Assembly (NCBI GenBank): GCA_019843655.1 | Contig: JACDQD010000011.1 | Coordinates: 17,154,604 to 17,218,603 of the forward strand | Length of the DNA: 64,000 nucleotides | Source of the DNA: Lethocerus indicus | Lineage: Eukaryota > Arthropoda > Insecta > Hemiptera > Belostomatidae | Reading direction: 5' to 3' | In this document: piece after piece, positions 26,801-39,990 of the stretch | How positions within the stretch are numbered: position 1 is the first letter of the stretch | How the letters are laid out: every line of letters starts with the position of its first letter | Notes under the pieces: generated by a model | Seen by the model: the letters and a program-made list of their open reading frames with translations, nothing else | Database searches by the model: none | What the model was told of the DNA's origin: nothing | Program-made: the position numbers and the translations under genes

Positions 26801-27740
26801 GCAGACAAACGGGACTTTACGATCTGTATTTAGGGTGAGGTTGGAGACATATGAGGGTGCATTGGTTATTTTCCTTGATATTAACGATTATAAAATTCGA
26901 ATTTTGTTAATATTCATTGGTTTGGCCGAAAGTCCGTATGTCCAGATTGGTTTAAGAACAGGTGTAGTAATAATTTTTATAGTACCGCGTTTTTATTATT
27001 GGAGGGATTCAAATTTTTTTTTAGGACTGTTTCACAGTCGATTCACGACAAGATACACGCATACCGTGTGTCGATTGGTGATTCGTTAATTGGTGACCTT
27101 GTATCGATACGCGGTTAATCGTTATTTAAAATTGTCGAGAGTGCCCCTCCACGCCTATCTCGCGCACACACATAAGCCATATCTGGGCAAATAAATCGAA
27201 GTGGTACTTAATCATTTCAGAGGTCGGCCGATTGTCCCTAAACTACAGGCTTTGGATAAGAAAAGGGATTACGCTATATAAATACGGAAGAAAAAAAGGG
27301 AAGTATGACAATTACAATTCGGGATTTTTTAGTTGATTTTAATAATTTAATAGGCGATATTGTTGGATATTCGGCGAATAACCGAGGTAGTAACGTTTGA
27401 ACTTTAGACTTTCCTCGACCAACAGCGATGGACCTAATTGTGTGCGCTGATTCCAATTAAGGAAAACCTCCCTTCTTCTGGGTATTGATCGGGCTCCAGT
27501 TCCAATAAGTGGCCCGGTGGGAATCTCGCCCGTGGAATTACCCAATAAAATTTACTCAGCGTCGTCACATTGGCGGCATTCCAAAGTAATTTGGGGTTGA
27601 AAGGTCTTTTTAAAAATGTCGGTTTGTTATCAGTTTTACGTGGGTTTCACTTCGAACGAAAGCCGGCCGTAGTCGTCGATGTACCAATATTCTTGTGCGG
27701 ACTTTTATCGGAAAGTTTCGCGTCCCGTCAGGTGCAATAA
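23804..27740. other. Gene-poor stretch
   Basis: No gene is supported. It includes a small local repeat at 23884-23925 (ATCAACGATA twice, then AACGTTGAT), a tRNA-arm-like GGAGGTTCGCGTCTCC at 26426-26441, and a C8 run near 26528-26535. Open frames are short and unrecognised. Confidence 0.5.
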
Positions 27741-27744
27741 CAAC

Positions 27745-27867
27745 ACGTCATCGGCTCTCGGCGCGTGGTGTTCGCAATACGTCATTATCCACGTCATCGG
27801 CCCCCGGTCAATGCTTTTTAAAAGACGTAAATACTACGTCATCGAGCAAAGGTTTTGATAGTGACGT
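27745..27867. promoter_or_regulatory. Cluster of CRE-like ACGTCA motifs
   Basis: ACGTCA occurs at 27745, 27779, 27791 and 27836 on the plus strand, and as TGACGT at 27862. That is five half-CRE words (the CREB/ATF bZIP core) in 123 bp, two of them within ACGTCATCGG. No adjacent promoter or first exon is identified, so a regulatory role is inference. A decayed tandem repeat could also explain it. Confidence 0.4.
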
Positions 27868-30800
27868 AACTGCTCTTCTGCATCGTCGGCTCGCAGCGGA
27901 CGAATTTAAACCTGGCCGTTAATTAAATATTAATTACTCGAGTTAATAATTTACTCTTGTTGTTTCATAAGGCGAATAATTTCGCAGGATCTGTACAATA
28001 GAAGTCAGCATTAATTCATTAATTATTGCAATTATTACACGATTAAGTTCATTGTTAAGGGTAGAAATGAACTGTAGCCGATTTAAATGTAATGGAAGAT
28101 ATTTTCCTAGGTCTAGTCCCAATGTAATTAACCGTTGTTTTCTAATTATTTTTTTATAACCATCGTTATAGCATTTTGGGGGAGTAGAATAATATTCGGG
28201 CCTAATTAAAAATTCAAACGGATTAAATCACTAAGTTTCAGTGTTCTCTTCTTTAGATTTAAATGATTTACTGGCTCTATGACTTGTGAAAGGGCCCGGT
28301 TGCTCATATTCATTTACGAGATGGGGAATGGCGGAACGCCAGACGTTGAAACGGATACTGCGGCTATAATAGATTAGTTAGTTTAAAACGTTGCGGCAGA
28401 GTTATTTCCGTATGAATGATGTCGCTTTTATAAATGGCGCCGGCGCATCTTCTCATCCCCCTTCGTTTTTTCGCGAATTTTTCCATCGGTTGCCAATCGG
28501 TGGAGTTCGGTTCCACGAATTCGGACCGTTCTCGGAAGGGTAAAAATCATATTCCGTTCGCGAAGTTTCAGGGAGATCGCCTTTCGCGCCAATTCGCTAC
28601 GAGGGATTGCTCTATAATTATAGTCGATTACTCCGAAATATTCTGTAGGACGCTTTCTATTTCTGGACGTTCAACCCGTATACGTTTTATCGATGGACAG
28701 TTCTTCGAACCGTTGTATTTATGTTTGGATGAGACAATGGGGGCCTAATTGTAACACCGACTTTGTTGCCAAATCAGTTTTATTGGCTTATATGGATTGT
28801 AATTTTTGCACCTAATTGAATATTGATAAAGAAGTGAAGGTTTCCGCGACTAGAACTTAAATTATCAATAACTTCGGATAGGATATCGTAACAAACCCTC
28901 AGTTGGCAGGGTCGACCCCCCTCTATACCGTGATGTTTGGATACCTCTTGAGCGGGCTCCGTTGAAAGTGTTTTGCCCTTTCCTCCAGGAGCCTTCTTGT
29001 CCACTTCTGACGTTGCGGAACTCCATTTACCGGGGTCCGACCGAAGAGTAACTTGGGGTCCATGTAAACACCTGGACATGTTAACTCTTGGGATTGAGAC
29101 TCGTTTCTTGCCCTATTATCGCGAACCATCCTCTTCTGGTGCTATACCCTGTTTGGGGTTCCGAACATTATCACTCCTGTCTCTCATTTGGCTTTCTCTC
29201 CGTCCTCCGCACTTCCTAGGGGGTCGCACATTGCTGCACTGCCGTACGCGAATTGGGATACACATTTGTCCTGTTATGAATTTCACAGCTACAGCCCAGC
29301 GACGTGTTGCTGGCGCTAAGCCCAGACTCCCAGGTGTGTCGCCTGTTTCCGAACAGTCGAGCGTGGACAGAAGAATAATTGAGAGGAATACATTTCTGTT
29401 ATCAAATCGCAGTGTCACTAAATATAATTTTATAAATTGTAGCCGTGACCTAGAAAGTGTCCACGCGGTGCCTGTCCGACAGAGTAGGGTAGTGTAGAGT
29501 TCTGAGTGTATTTCTGCAGAGACCGATCGTTATTCCAGCTGGTCTAGAAGCAGATCCTTGTCAGAGGTGGATTAACTCCTGACACCGGCAGGCTGAGAGC
29601 GCCCTCCCTATTTACTCTACCGGATAAGCCCGCATCCCCTCTCACATGTTACCGGCCCTAGAGGCAAAACCTGAGAACGGTGCATACGCTCTGATCTCTA
29701 ATCGCTATAATAACAGGTCTCTTGTGCGAATCCGCGCAGATTACGTACATTAGAAATAACATTTTAGCATCGCGCATTTTTTAATTTAACCCCGTTTGGC
29801 GTGTCTTCGAAATATATTTTAGTTACCGCGGTGCTTAAATGTTTTCAGCAACAAATTTCCAAACAACATTCCTTTATTCCCACAGTTTTATTCTCGCTTC
29901 AAACAAATCGACACGCGTCCTTCGACTTAATAACTCCCGCTAATAATTGGTAGTGTCGATGCAATATTAATAATCTCAACCCAGAGTGAGGTATAACTGC
30001 AGCAAGGTATTACTTTGGTAAGATCTGCCTTAGATAGGTGAAAGTTATGTAATCGCTGAAAGTAAATAAATGATAATACCGTAATCTGTGTTAAGGGTGT
30101 TAGTACAGGTGATTCCATATTGTATGCCTATAACCTCCCAGACATAATTAAATACAATTAAATTAATTTTAATTTAATTATATTGTAACTGTAGTTAATT
30201 TAAGATAAGGTACCTTTCAGGCGTTACTCGAGTGTTTGGAATATCGACACTCTTAATCAGATTCCGTTTATAAACGGTGGTGTGGTCAGCGTTGTTGTGA
30301 TAAGACGATAACTAGAATTTTTAACGTTTAAATAAAACCCGTTACATTTACAATGATTATATATTTGTTTGCGGGGCTACAGAGTAGTTCGTTTGTTATA
30401 ATGATCCATCTAGCTCGATCGCATGTACAACTTCAGTGTAGGCCGCTTGCACGATTTCCCGCTTGTTTAATCTTAAACGCCGGATCGTTTCCTCTAGATC
30501 GGTTTCTCGCCATCGTAAGTAGCATTACGTGAGCAGTTAGGTGGTACCGGTCACAACCAGAGCGGTTAAGCTTTCTGCTATTATGAATTTCTGTCCCGAT
30601 AACAATCGAATGCGATAATAATATGCAATAATTGGAATTGTATTAATGCCAACGGCTTTTTGAACCTTGATAGACAACGCGTTATCGGTCCGCCGTTTAT
30701 TCTTTTTGCCGAATCGTGTTTCATCAATCGCAGACATGTTGTTTGCACTCTGTTGTCAGAACAATACGAAAACATCTGTACAGCGAGTTTCCCGCGTCAT

Positions 30801-33167
30801 GCACGATAAGAATAATTGTCGGGACAGTCTGTTGTGGCCCCCCCGTATAAAACCCCCACAAGTAGTGACCCGCTACAATGTATATAATACATGTTACATC
30901 GCGGCTACCACCCCACGAGAAGGGACGTGCGCGAAGAGCTACCACATGGACTAAACCGGATTAAATCCATATTGGGTAGCCTAGCGCATTATGGTGGTCC
31001 ACTGCACTAATGGTATCCAAAGAGGGCAATACCGATCGGGCCAAATGGGGGGTCCCCCCCTATAACACATTATTATAAATTATGTTGCTATTTATGTTTT
31101 AATTTAATAAATAGATTTAAAATTTCCGTTCCAATAATTTTTACGGGTAATATCGGTCACTACAATTAGTTGTAAAAGCGATATGGCTCTTATTGATTGT
31201 TGTATTAGGAGCAAAATGTCTTTGAAAAAAAAAGTGAGCCAAATATTTTTTTGAAATTCCGCATTACGATTGTTGTCGGCTTAATCTTAAATAGCTGAAG
31301 CCGGGCTCTATGAGACGCCAGGTAGAAATTAAATAAGGAAAATCCAGTTTATATTTTTTTAAGTTTTAAAAGTAAATTTTAATTCCTACAATAAAATTAA
31401 GAATTAAAAATCAAGTTTGGAGAAAAATAAAGGTTTACGCTACCGTTGACGCTGGAGTAGCTAGGAGCCTTCCGTTCACAATTAATTCTGTATAAAATTA
31501 CCGAATCTTACCGAAATCTACTACTTCTATTACTCTGATAGTGTATCAAGTGTACCGGTGGTATGTGATAAATGGCTGTTTTCCTATCAGTTTATGTATA
31601 TACGTTGGTTTACCTGGGCTGTTTGTGAGGTTTTAATCCGCATAACTTTGTTGCGGTTGTTGGGGGTTTTGTTTGGTTCGAGTTTAGCACCTCGGGATTA
31701 TTTTCAGGTGCGTTGATATTCTGTTCTTTTTCCGCTAGCGGCCTTCTTAATTGGGCCGAATAACAAGGGCGTGTTGCGCTCTGGACACGGGCTCCCACCC
31801 GTATAATGAAGGAGGCAATCGATGGTCGTACATACCGGATTGTCCGGTTGAACGAAGAAGAAGGAAGTTTTGCGAGGATATTTTGTTTTCTTAAAACACA
31901 TTTTTCATGGAGGATCGAAGATTTCGAGGAAGATTGTCCGTTTAGCGGGCTCATGTCAATGGGGGCCGAATTAAAAACAAAATTTGCATGTCTCGCCACG
32001 GTCCACTAATTTCTTTAGCGTTTGTCTAATTCAATAGGTGTTTCAGTAGTAAATTACCTGTTGGGTGGGCTGCGACGACCAAATCAAATCTGCCCAGTTA
32101 TATTTTAGTATATTTGACGTAAATATAGGCCATAAAACATGTTCGTAAAAATATTATATCACACATACTAAGCGTCACGGCCGGCAGTGGAATATCCTTT
32201 CACAGAACAAAAGATCCTCCTAAAATTCGGCCAACCCAAATCGGAAACAGAGTAACAGTGTAGTGACAGCATTGTTAGGAACCAACGTACCCCTCTAAGA
32301 GTACCCTTGATGGATGAGAGGGCTCATAATGTAGCGCTATCGATGGGGAAATAACACGCTCGACATGATATATAGACCTGCGTTTACGTTCCACCACCCC
32401 CAAACGTTTATTTTTATTTTTTGTGTGGGAAGTGTTTCCAGTGGTCGTCTCTCATGGCGGATTCCCTTTGTATCCGTTTTTCTTCTCTCTTCGCCGTCCT
32501 TTCCGGAATTTCTTTTTGCGTTTTTTGTCATAAAATCAGAACTTCGTCCTGGGTTTGAACACAATATCCCGCCACTTTTTTTTGTTAACAATTTAATTTT
32601 TTACATCGTCGCCGTACTCGGTCCGAGAGTCTCACTGGAGTTCAGCGGCGAGAGGGACATGTGTTTCTCATTTGGACCAGCTTCAGCAATAATTCAACTG
32701 TAACCTAGTTTTTTCTTTTTTCGTTTTTTTCCGAGCCATCATCTCTCCGAGCGCGCACATGCTCTGTGTTCGTCTTGTCGGATTTAATATTCAAATACAT
32801 CTGATGATCTGGGACGAAAAAATTGTGCTCTGGTAGTTGTTGAATTCCTCACGGTGATTTACAAGCTTTCTGTCGCGTTGGCGGACATTCTTTGTCTGTT
32901 TACCGTCGACGAATATGTTGCCTTAAATATTTTCCATTCGAAAAATACAATCTTCCATAAAATAAGACATTCACAAAACAATAACTGTTCCAACCTTCCA
33001 TACACCTTAATAGGAATTCGTGTCAGCCATACAAGTAATTAATGATAATACTCTGCAAGTACTCCTAAATAAAATTGATATCAAGGATTGTAAATTGAAT
33101 ACGTGTATCATTTGTATATTATAAGTAATATCAAATATGCTTTTAAAGAAAGTATTTGTTGTTTGTA

Positions 33168-33216
33168 TCAACCCGGGTTCAACTCCCTATGACCGACAGA
33201 ATTTTCCTCTAATTGC
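33168..33216 (+). repeat. tRNA-derived SINE relic
   Basis: Box B GGTTCAACTCC (33176-33186) is followed by GACCGACAGAATTTTCC. It matches the copy at 11695 both within and beyond box B, which supports a shared SINE family. Confidence 0.5.
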
Positions 33217-36200
33217 AAAAAGCGATGAAATGGGATAATAACTGGGGTATATCCGACAGAAATGCCGCTTATTTATTTTATTTGGATTAATTTATTTTTA
33301 ATTGGAATATGTTTGGTGTTTGTTCAGCGGTCCAGTTTAATTGTACCCGGATGGTTGGATCAGGTCGGTTCAGATGTTTTGAAAAATGATCCCTCCGCTA
33401 TAAATTCCTACGGCTCGTGTCAATATCACGATATTTATAAACTTCTAATTGCACGACAATTCGGTGACCCCGTTAAACCCCAAGCCCGGCGGAAACATTT
33501 TAATTAATTAATTAATTGGCGTCCTCTTCGTTATCGTCTCGCAATTTTTTGTTCGCTCTCTCTCCGAACATTAATCGCGCTGGTTCTTCTTTGTTTTGGC
33601 TCTGATTGGGTTCGAAGTCGAGTCTGTTGCCGACCATTTTCCGCCATGTTCCGAATTCATTAGCGGGGCGTTTGTAACAATTTAAATATATTCTTATTTG
33701 CAACTCAAAAAAAAAATTAAATTATTGGGTCCGGCTGCGGGACACCGATCCGGGTCAGTGGCTGTAAGCAATAAGTTATGAAAAATTACAAATGTCTTCA
33801 TTAAATATGTAAACTACCTCTTAGTATATAATTTAAAATCGGGAAATTACATGCGGAGGTATGCCATTATAGAGTTTATGTAAATCATTATTTCTTCAAA
33901 TATTTGTATACATTATATACGTATAAAAGTATATACAGTATATACATGATTCAACATTTTCTGTACTCATTTACAGATAAAACATTTCAACTGTATTTCG
34001 GTCTTAGCAGCATTGTTAATCGTATTTCAGGTCCTCGTTTCATCCCTTTCCCGTTACATAATTATTGGATCTTGCGCGTTGCTAATTTCAAGAATTAGGT
34101 TGTCCTTTCGCGACTGGCGGAAAAGGAGATTTTCTATTGGATTTTCTAGAAGATGTTTTATTTGAAAGGGGGGGGGGAGGAAAAAAGGCTTTTAGAGTGT
34201 AGGCGGCCGCCAGATTTATCCGAGTCGGGAACCCGAAAATAAAAAAAAGAAGAAGGGGCCCGGGGGAAAGAAATTGAGGTCTAATCCTTTTATAATTGAG
34301 AGTTTTCTCGGAAAAGAAATTGTCGTCCGATGGGAATTTTATCATGAAGTGTAAAAAAATGGGGTTATAAAGCGGTAGAGTGAGGGTAGGGGGTGGTATG
34401 GGCCTGTTAATGACTAGGAGGTGGCTGTAGGGTATTAATTCGTTTTGCCCTGGCAAAATTCGCCCCCTCTCCCTTGTTAACGTCTTATAAAATCAGATTT
34501 ACCTCCGGGCGGTCCAACTTACTGACTTCTGCTCTTACTGACTTAATGGACGCTTTTATTGAACTTCGCGCCAGCATTGAAAGTATAATAAGAGAGGTCG
34601 GTTTGCTGGGAAAGGAGGAAAGGTAGAGTCATACTCTGGGGTAGAATCGATGGCGAGAATGAGCCCGCTAAGAACAGGAAATGAATTAGTTGAGGCCTTA
34701 ATGAACCGGTCTCCTGGCTGTATTCAGAGCAGAACATTCACTCAATCGTGAACGACTCGTGACGAGTACCGAATTACAAAATATATTATAATACAAACAA
34801 TACTTTCCGTTATAAGCATAGTATAGTGATAGATGATAATAGATGAGACTCCTCCATTCTCGGCCTCCAGTGAATTAATAAGGATGGGTTTTCTTTGCAG
34901 CGCTCTCACCACAAACATCTTTCACAGCCTTATAGAATCTCCTTTGTTCCGCCTCAATTTAACACCTAATATCTCGAAAATAAATTTGATAGAGAGGATT
35001 CCGAACTCCGGTTGGGGCCGGCTTCGTAAACGTCATTTGATGTCTGACGCCATTTTCCGCGGGAACTTAATACTGTGACCGGACAAACAGAACTATCGCA
35101 CTGCAAACTTCCCTTGCAAACAAGTCCGGCTTATGGGCCCGAGTATACTCGGGAGTTATGACCGTGCTTTTCGCGTCGGTTTTTCCCCGAACTTTAACGA
35201 GCGTCCTGGACCCCAGAATCAGTAGTGCGGCCTCATATTGTGCAGAATTTCAACAACTTCGTTAACGAGTTCGGCTTGAATTTAGTTTCGGTCACTATAG
35301 AATGATATTTGCGGCCTTTCTCTTTTCTGGGCGGGGTTTTTCCTTTGTCAAAATTGTATATGTAGACATATGCTGCATAAATGAATGTCGTAGGTGCATT
35401 ATGTATTTTTGACGAATTTTGGTCGCGAGACGATCGTTCAAAAGAATATTTTTCAATTCCAAATTAAAAGAATAAAATCTCTATTTAGTTTTCGTTTTCC
35501 ACAACTATAATTGTCAGAAAGCTTTTCCGGAAGTTCCCATGACACGATTTCCCCGGTGGAAAACAACCGCTTTCTTTCCCTAATTGGTTATGAAAAAGCG
35601 ACCGCGGCGCAAGGTCGTCAATCTTAAAGCTCCTTTCAGATTCCCTTTTGCACTCTAAGATTTGTGTTTCGATAATGTTTAAAAAAATCGATTGAAGTTA
35701 AATTTGAAATATGTAGCGAAGTAGTTGGCATTTGTGAGTTGAAGAACGTCCACCACCGGTATTCGAACCAATAAGCCGTTCCGCAACAACTCTAGTTATT
35801 GAATTTTTGTTGAAGAAACAGTGTTAAAACTATTTTTTGCCGTACTACCCTCGTATGTTTAGAGCAGTCGGGCTTTAACGGAGTGAACCGGGTTCTGGTC
35901 CTGGTTGAAAGTTCTATCGATTGATGCGGAAATGCGGATCGTAACCGAACTGACTGGAAACCGTCCTACCGTACTTTACATATTGCGGATATTCTTTAGG
36001 GCAAAAATTGAAAACTAGCCAGGCGTACATTTCCAGCAGAGGGAAATCCCCCCGTTTTTCCTTGAAAGAACTCGATAATGTCCCAGAGACTCCTGGTACT
36101 TTTGTTTTATTTTTTTTCAAAGCTGCAATAATTAATTATAATTCTAATTACAATCGATGGGAAAATCGTGGCTCGTTCGGTGGTGCCAGGATACAAGGCA

Positions 36201-39200
36201 ATGGGTCGACCTCATTCGGTAGCCAGGGCGTCCTAATTAAAGTTGGTCCCAGGGGACGGTCCCGCGTCTCGGGCTAATACTGTAACGCACAGAACGCGAG
36301 TTTATACCCAAGTTCTGCACGCAGACTGTCTGCAAAGTTCTGCGGCGTCGTCGCGAATACCAGTCTATATATAATACAGACATTCCGATTCTGCACCCCG
36401 GCCTAAAGCTACTGGACATGCAACTGAACGTCGTTACGCGACATCTGTAAATAACGAAATAACCGTAAACAATGCCTAGCTGTATCTGTACATCTTGTCG
36501 CGAACAATTGCATAAAACTGATTGAAACTATACCAAAAATGTATTGAATTACGATGCACGATTACACAATTTCAATTGGAACTTAGGGAACTGAATTCTA
36601 ACGAATGTAGCCGCCGCTAACATTTAAGATTTGCAATTGAAGGAAAGTTCGAATCACGGTTGAAGGCGAATTCAACTATAATTAAGGATATTGTTGGCGG
36701 AAGATTCAATTATTTCAGAAGTAAAGGTTAGAGAACAAGCAGCATTGAGAGGAAAACTTTGAATACATGAACAACCGAGATGAAGATTTATTTAAAATAG
36801 TTGACGCCTAGCAGCGCCTTTTCTGTGTTGTATTCCGGGAATTAAATTGTCTCTCCTCCCTAAATTAATATTAAAAAATTAACATTAAATTTACTAAGTG
36901 AGATTAATATAGACCATTTAGTGATAAGCTTTAAGTTTGGATTCAACAAAGCGACCCTTTAATTCCTGTTTTCAGTTCAATCTTTTCGTGTTTCGCGTTC
37001 AAACTCGAAATCGGGCTATAAAAATTCACAGAGCGCCTTTTGGAAAAGTGTAGTTAAGTTTATCGCTGGAGTTTCGTTTCGTCTCGGAGTCGGGAAAACT
37101 CACTTCTTGTTTTCTGACTTGGTCCACGAAAACTTCGCGTGTTGCTCCTCCTTTTTTCACATTCTCCTCCACCCCGATTTCACATGTCTGTAGGAAAGCG
37201 CTTATCTCGACGACGTTTTTGCCCAACCCCGAACAAACTCCGCGAATACGTTCGCATATACGGAACACGCTTTATCAACGGGGTCGTTTCAATTATCAGT
37301 ACGACGATTCTACAGTTGAAGCCTCAATAAACTAAGTGGAATTCGTATTTTAAAAATATGGCGTAGAAGATAAACGATACTGCATTGTGTACACATTTTG
37401 TGTGCACCTCCCTATTTATATATATATTGACCTCGGGGAGGCCGGTTCGAAACAATACGAGACCGATAACGTGGATGGCCCCGTTTTAATTATCGGCACC
37501 GTAATTGAATACAGTGGATTTAATCGAAAAGACGCGATATCTCATATTATGTGGGACAAGGACGGGTATGGCGGATGCCAGGACGAAATTATTGGGGTGT
37601 TCTACCACGGAGTTATTCGCGAACCGACCCCTTTCAGGTCGAGATTATTCTTTGTCTTTGTCCCGCAAGTGGGGCACGCATAAGTGTCGTTGAATAAGTC
37701 ATGTTTCGTGATGGGTACGCGACGCCTCATCAAAAAAAAAAAAATAAAACCTACTTCCGCCATTTTTCGTCCAGCACTGAAGTTCATCAAAAAAATTGTA
37801 GAACCTCATTATTATTAATTAAATTATTATCAGTAATGAGGATTGTCAAGTCTGAAGCACGTAAATTTCAGGAATTTCGTGTTTACTGGTCTCCATTCGT
37901 GACTGTTTTATTACAAATTTGGAATGCATGTTTGGTCTGTCTGTGGAACATCCTGTCTGCACTTTTATTTCTACCGGATTAAATTGAACTAAAATAATTT
38001 TTTCCTTGAAATAAAACTCGGTTAGAGATGAAAATATTCGCTTCGCCTAAATTGCAAAGCGGGTTCGGACGGGCCGACGCCGTTTATGATGAAAGTGGGC
38101 TGATTTTCGAAATCTCGATTTGGCAACCTGATCTGATCCCAATAATGGTTTCATCGACGGCGTGGGTTGCGTTAAGTGTAAAGCTTTAGTTGCGCGATTC
38201 AGGATCGAAATACAAAATAAAAAAATTTAAGGAACAAATAATAATTCCCCGACTTAAACAAAGTATTATAGCATTTTGTTAAAAACATATTTATAATTAG
38301 GTTACCTGAACACTGATATCTGAAGTTTTAGGACCACTGACCTGGACATTAAAAATTACCTTTTGCAATGGTTTTGCCTTTTTGTTAATTAATTACAACG
38401 CTCGGCGCAATTACGGTAATTGACGGCGAACCGAAAGAAAACTATTTATAATGATGTTCAGTGTTAACATTTCCGAATTGAAGGAAAATTCGGTCGATTA
38501 CACGGGAATACAAGCCCGGGGGTTTCGAAGATGCGATTACACCAGGATTTGCATTACCAGGAGTTTCTGGATTTCCCTTCAGTCATCCCAATCTCACCGG
38601 GATTGAGATGGGCGGGCTTATACGCGCACTTTAGATGCAACGAAGTTGTTCTGGAATCAACTAACAGAGATCCCCGTTGCAGCTTAGCGATTCATCGGTT
38701 ACTGACCGAATTGCAAATTTTATGATTAATTGATGTTTATTAATTTGTCAACAATTATTCAATACACTTATTCTAACCGATTGTTTTCTCTTTCGTTTCA
38801 GGTTTGTCGCACATTAACGTAGCCTAAAATAAGTAAGTCAGAAACACGGAAGCGCGTCTCGAGGTATGTGTTTTTGGAAATATCTTCGTCCAGACTGTAT
38901 AATCGATCTATGGGATTAATTTTCGCTGAATTCTATTCGGTCGAGCCGCATTGTTAATGCGGAGGTAGCACAGAGCCGGACTAAAATTACACTGTGGGTT
39001 CGCGACAAAGGTCAAGGGTGGGCCCTTCGGTGGCAATCGTATGCCCGCTTCTTTGACAATATTACCCTTCCTCCGTCCTAAATTAGTTTTGACTTTTATA
39101 GGCTGCAATTTGCAAAGTAGCTATTTTAGAAACATGAAAAATTCAAGTCAAGAATTTACATTCAATTGCATATTTCGACTTTTTTACTACAAAAGTAGAA

Positions 39201-39944
39201 GCAGAAGTTTGCCCGTTTCAAATTTCGCCCCGCCGTACAAATACCGAAAGTATATAAATGGCGATAGCAAAAATAATACGGTCTAGGAAAGTACTAAAAT
39301 GTCGAAGTGTATATGATCTCCGAAGGCCGGCAGCGGTATAAGCCCCCCCTCCCTTTGGGCTGTGTACAGCTCAGCCCCCAATACCCCATTACGAAAGGTC
39401 ACACCGATGGTATTGGAATCTGAACTAGTCCCTACAGTCGTAAAGTGTGAACTGGAATGTCAAAACCTGCTCCCGTCTACAGCGCTCGGTTGGGGGGGGG
39501 GTTTGTTCGCCAAATCCATTTTTGTGTCATCCAATTGAAACGGGATGTTCTTATACTCACTAGAATTCAGATAGTTTGTTCATGAACAAATAATCCGAGA
39601 TGACTATTCTAAAGTCTCAAAATACCATTTACCAAATCCTATCGTTCGCAGGTTCATGTATTGTTTCGTGGAGTCGAGACGGAAAATCGCGCTCGTTTGG
39701 ACTTTTCCAGGTATCCGTTTTACCGGCAGGTTTTCTTCTAACGGCCGCGTTTTTCCTCGATTGTAATTTACATTTAGGGGGCTTACAATATCCGTATGAT
39801 TAAGCCGGCGAGAGACGATACGCAGAACGTTCTGGAGTAAAGGAGGTTATGATGTGGCTGGCCCCTACCTCTTGGGTAAGCCCCTATATTTAGATTCGCT
39901 GGTCTCCTTTGTCGGCCACTCCCCCTTATCCTTCAGTCCCCGTC

Positions 39945-39945
<1 letters not shown>

Positions 39946-39986
<41 letters not shown>
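39946..39986. repeat. (CT)n microsatellite
   Basis: About 41 bp of uninterrupted TC/CT. On the minus strand this is (GA)n, the sequence bound by GAGA-type factors in insects, but nothing else here indicates a promoter. Confidence 0.9.

Positions 39987-39990
<4 letters not shown>

Noticed and set aside
28780..29497. Overlapping open frames on both strands (174 codons plus; 99 and 100 codons minus)
   Set aside because: No domain, no splice support and mutual overlap; probably a locally GC-richer chance opening or an unrecognisable old element.
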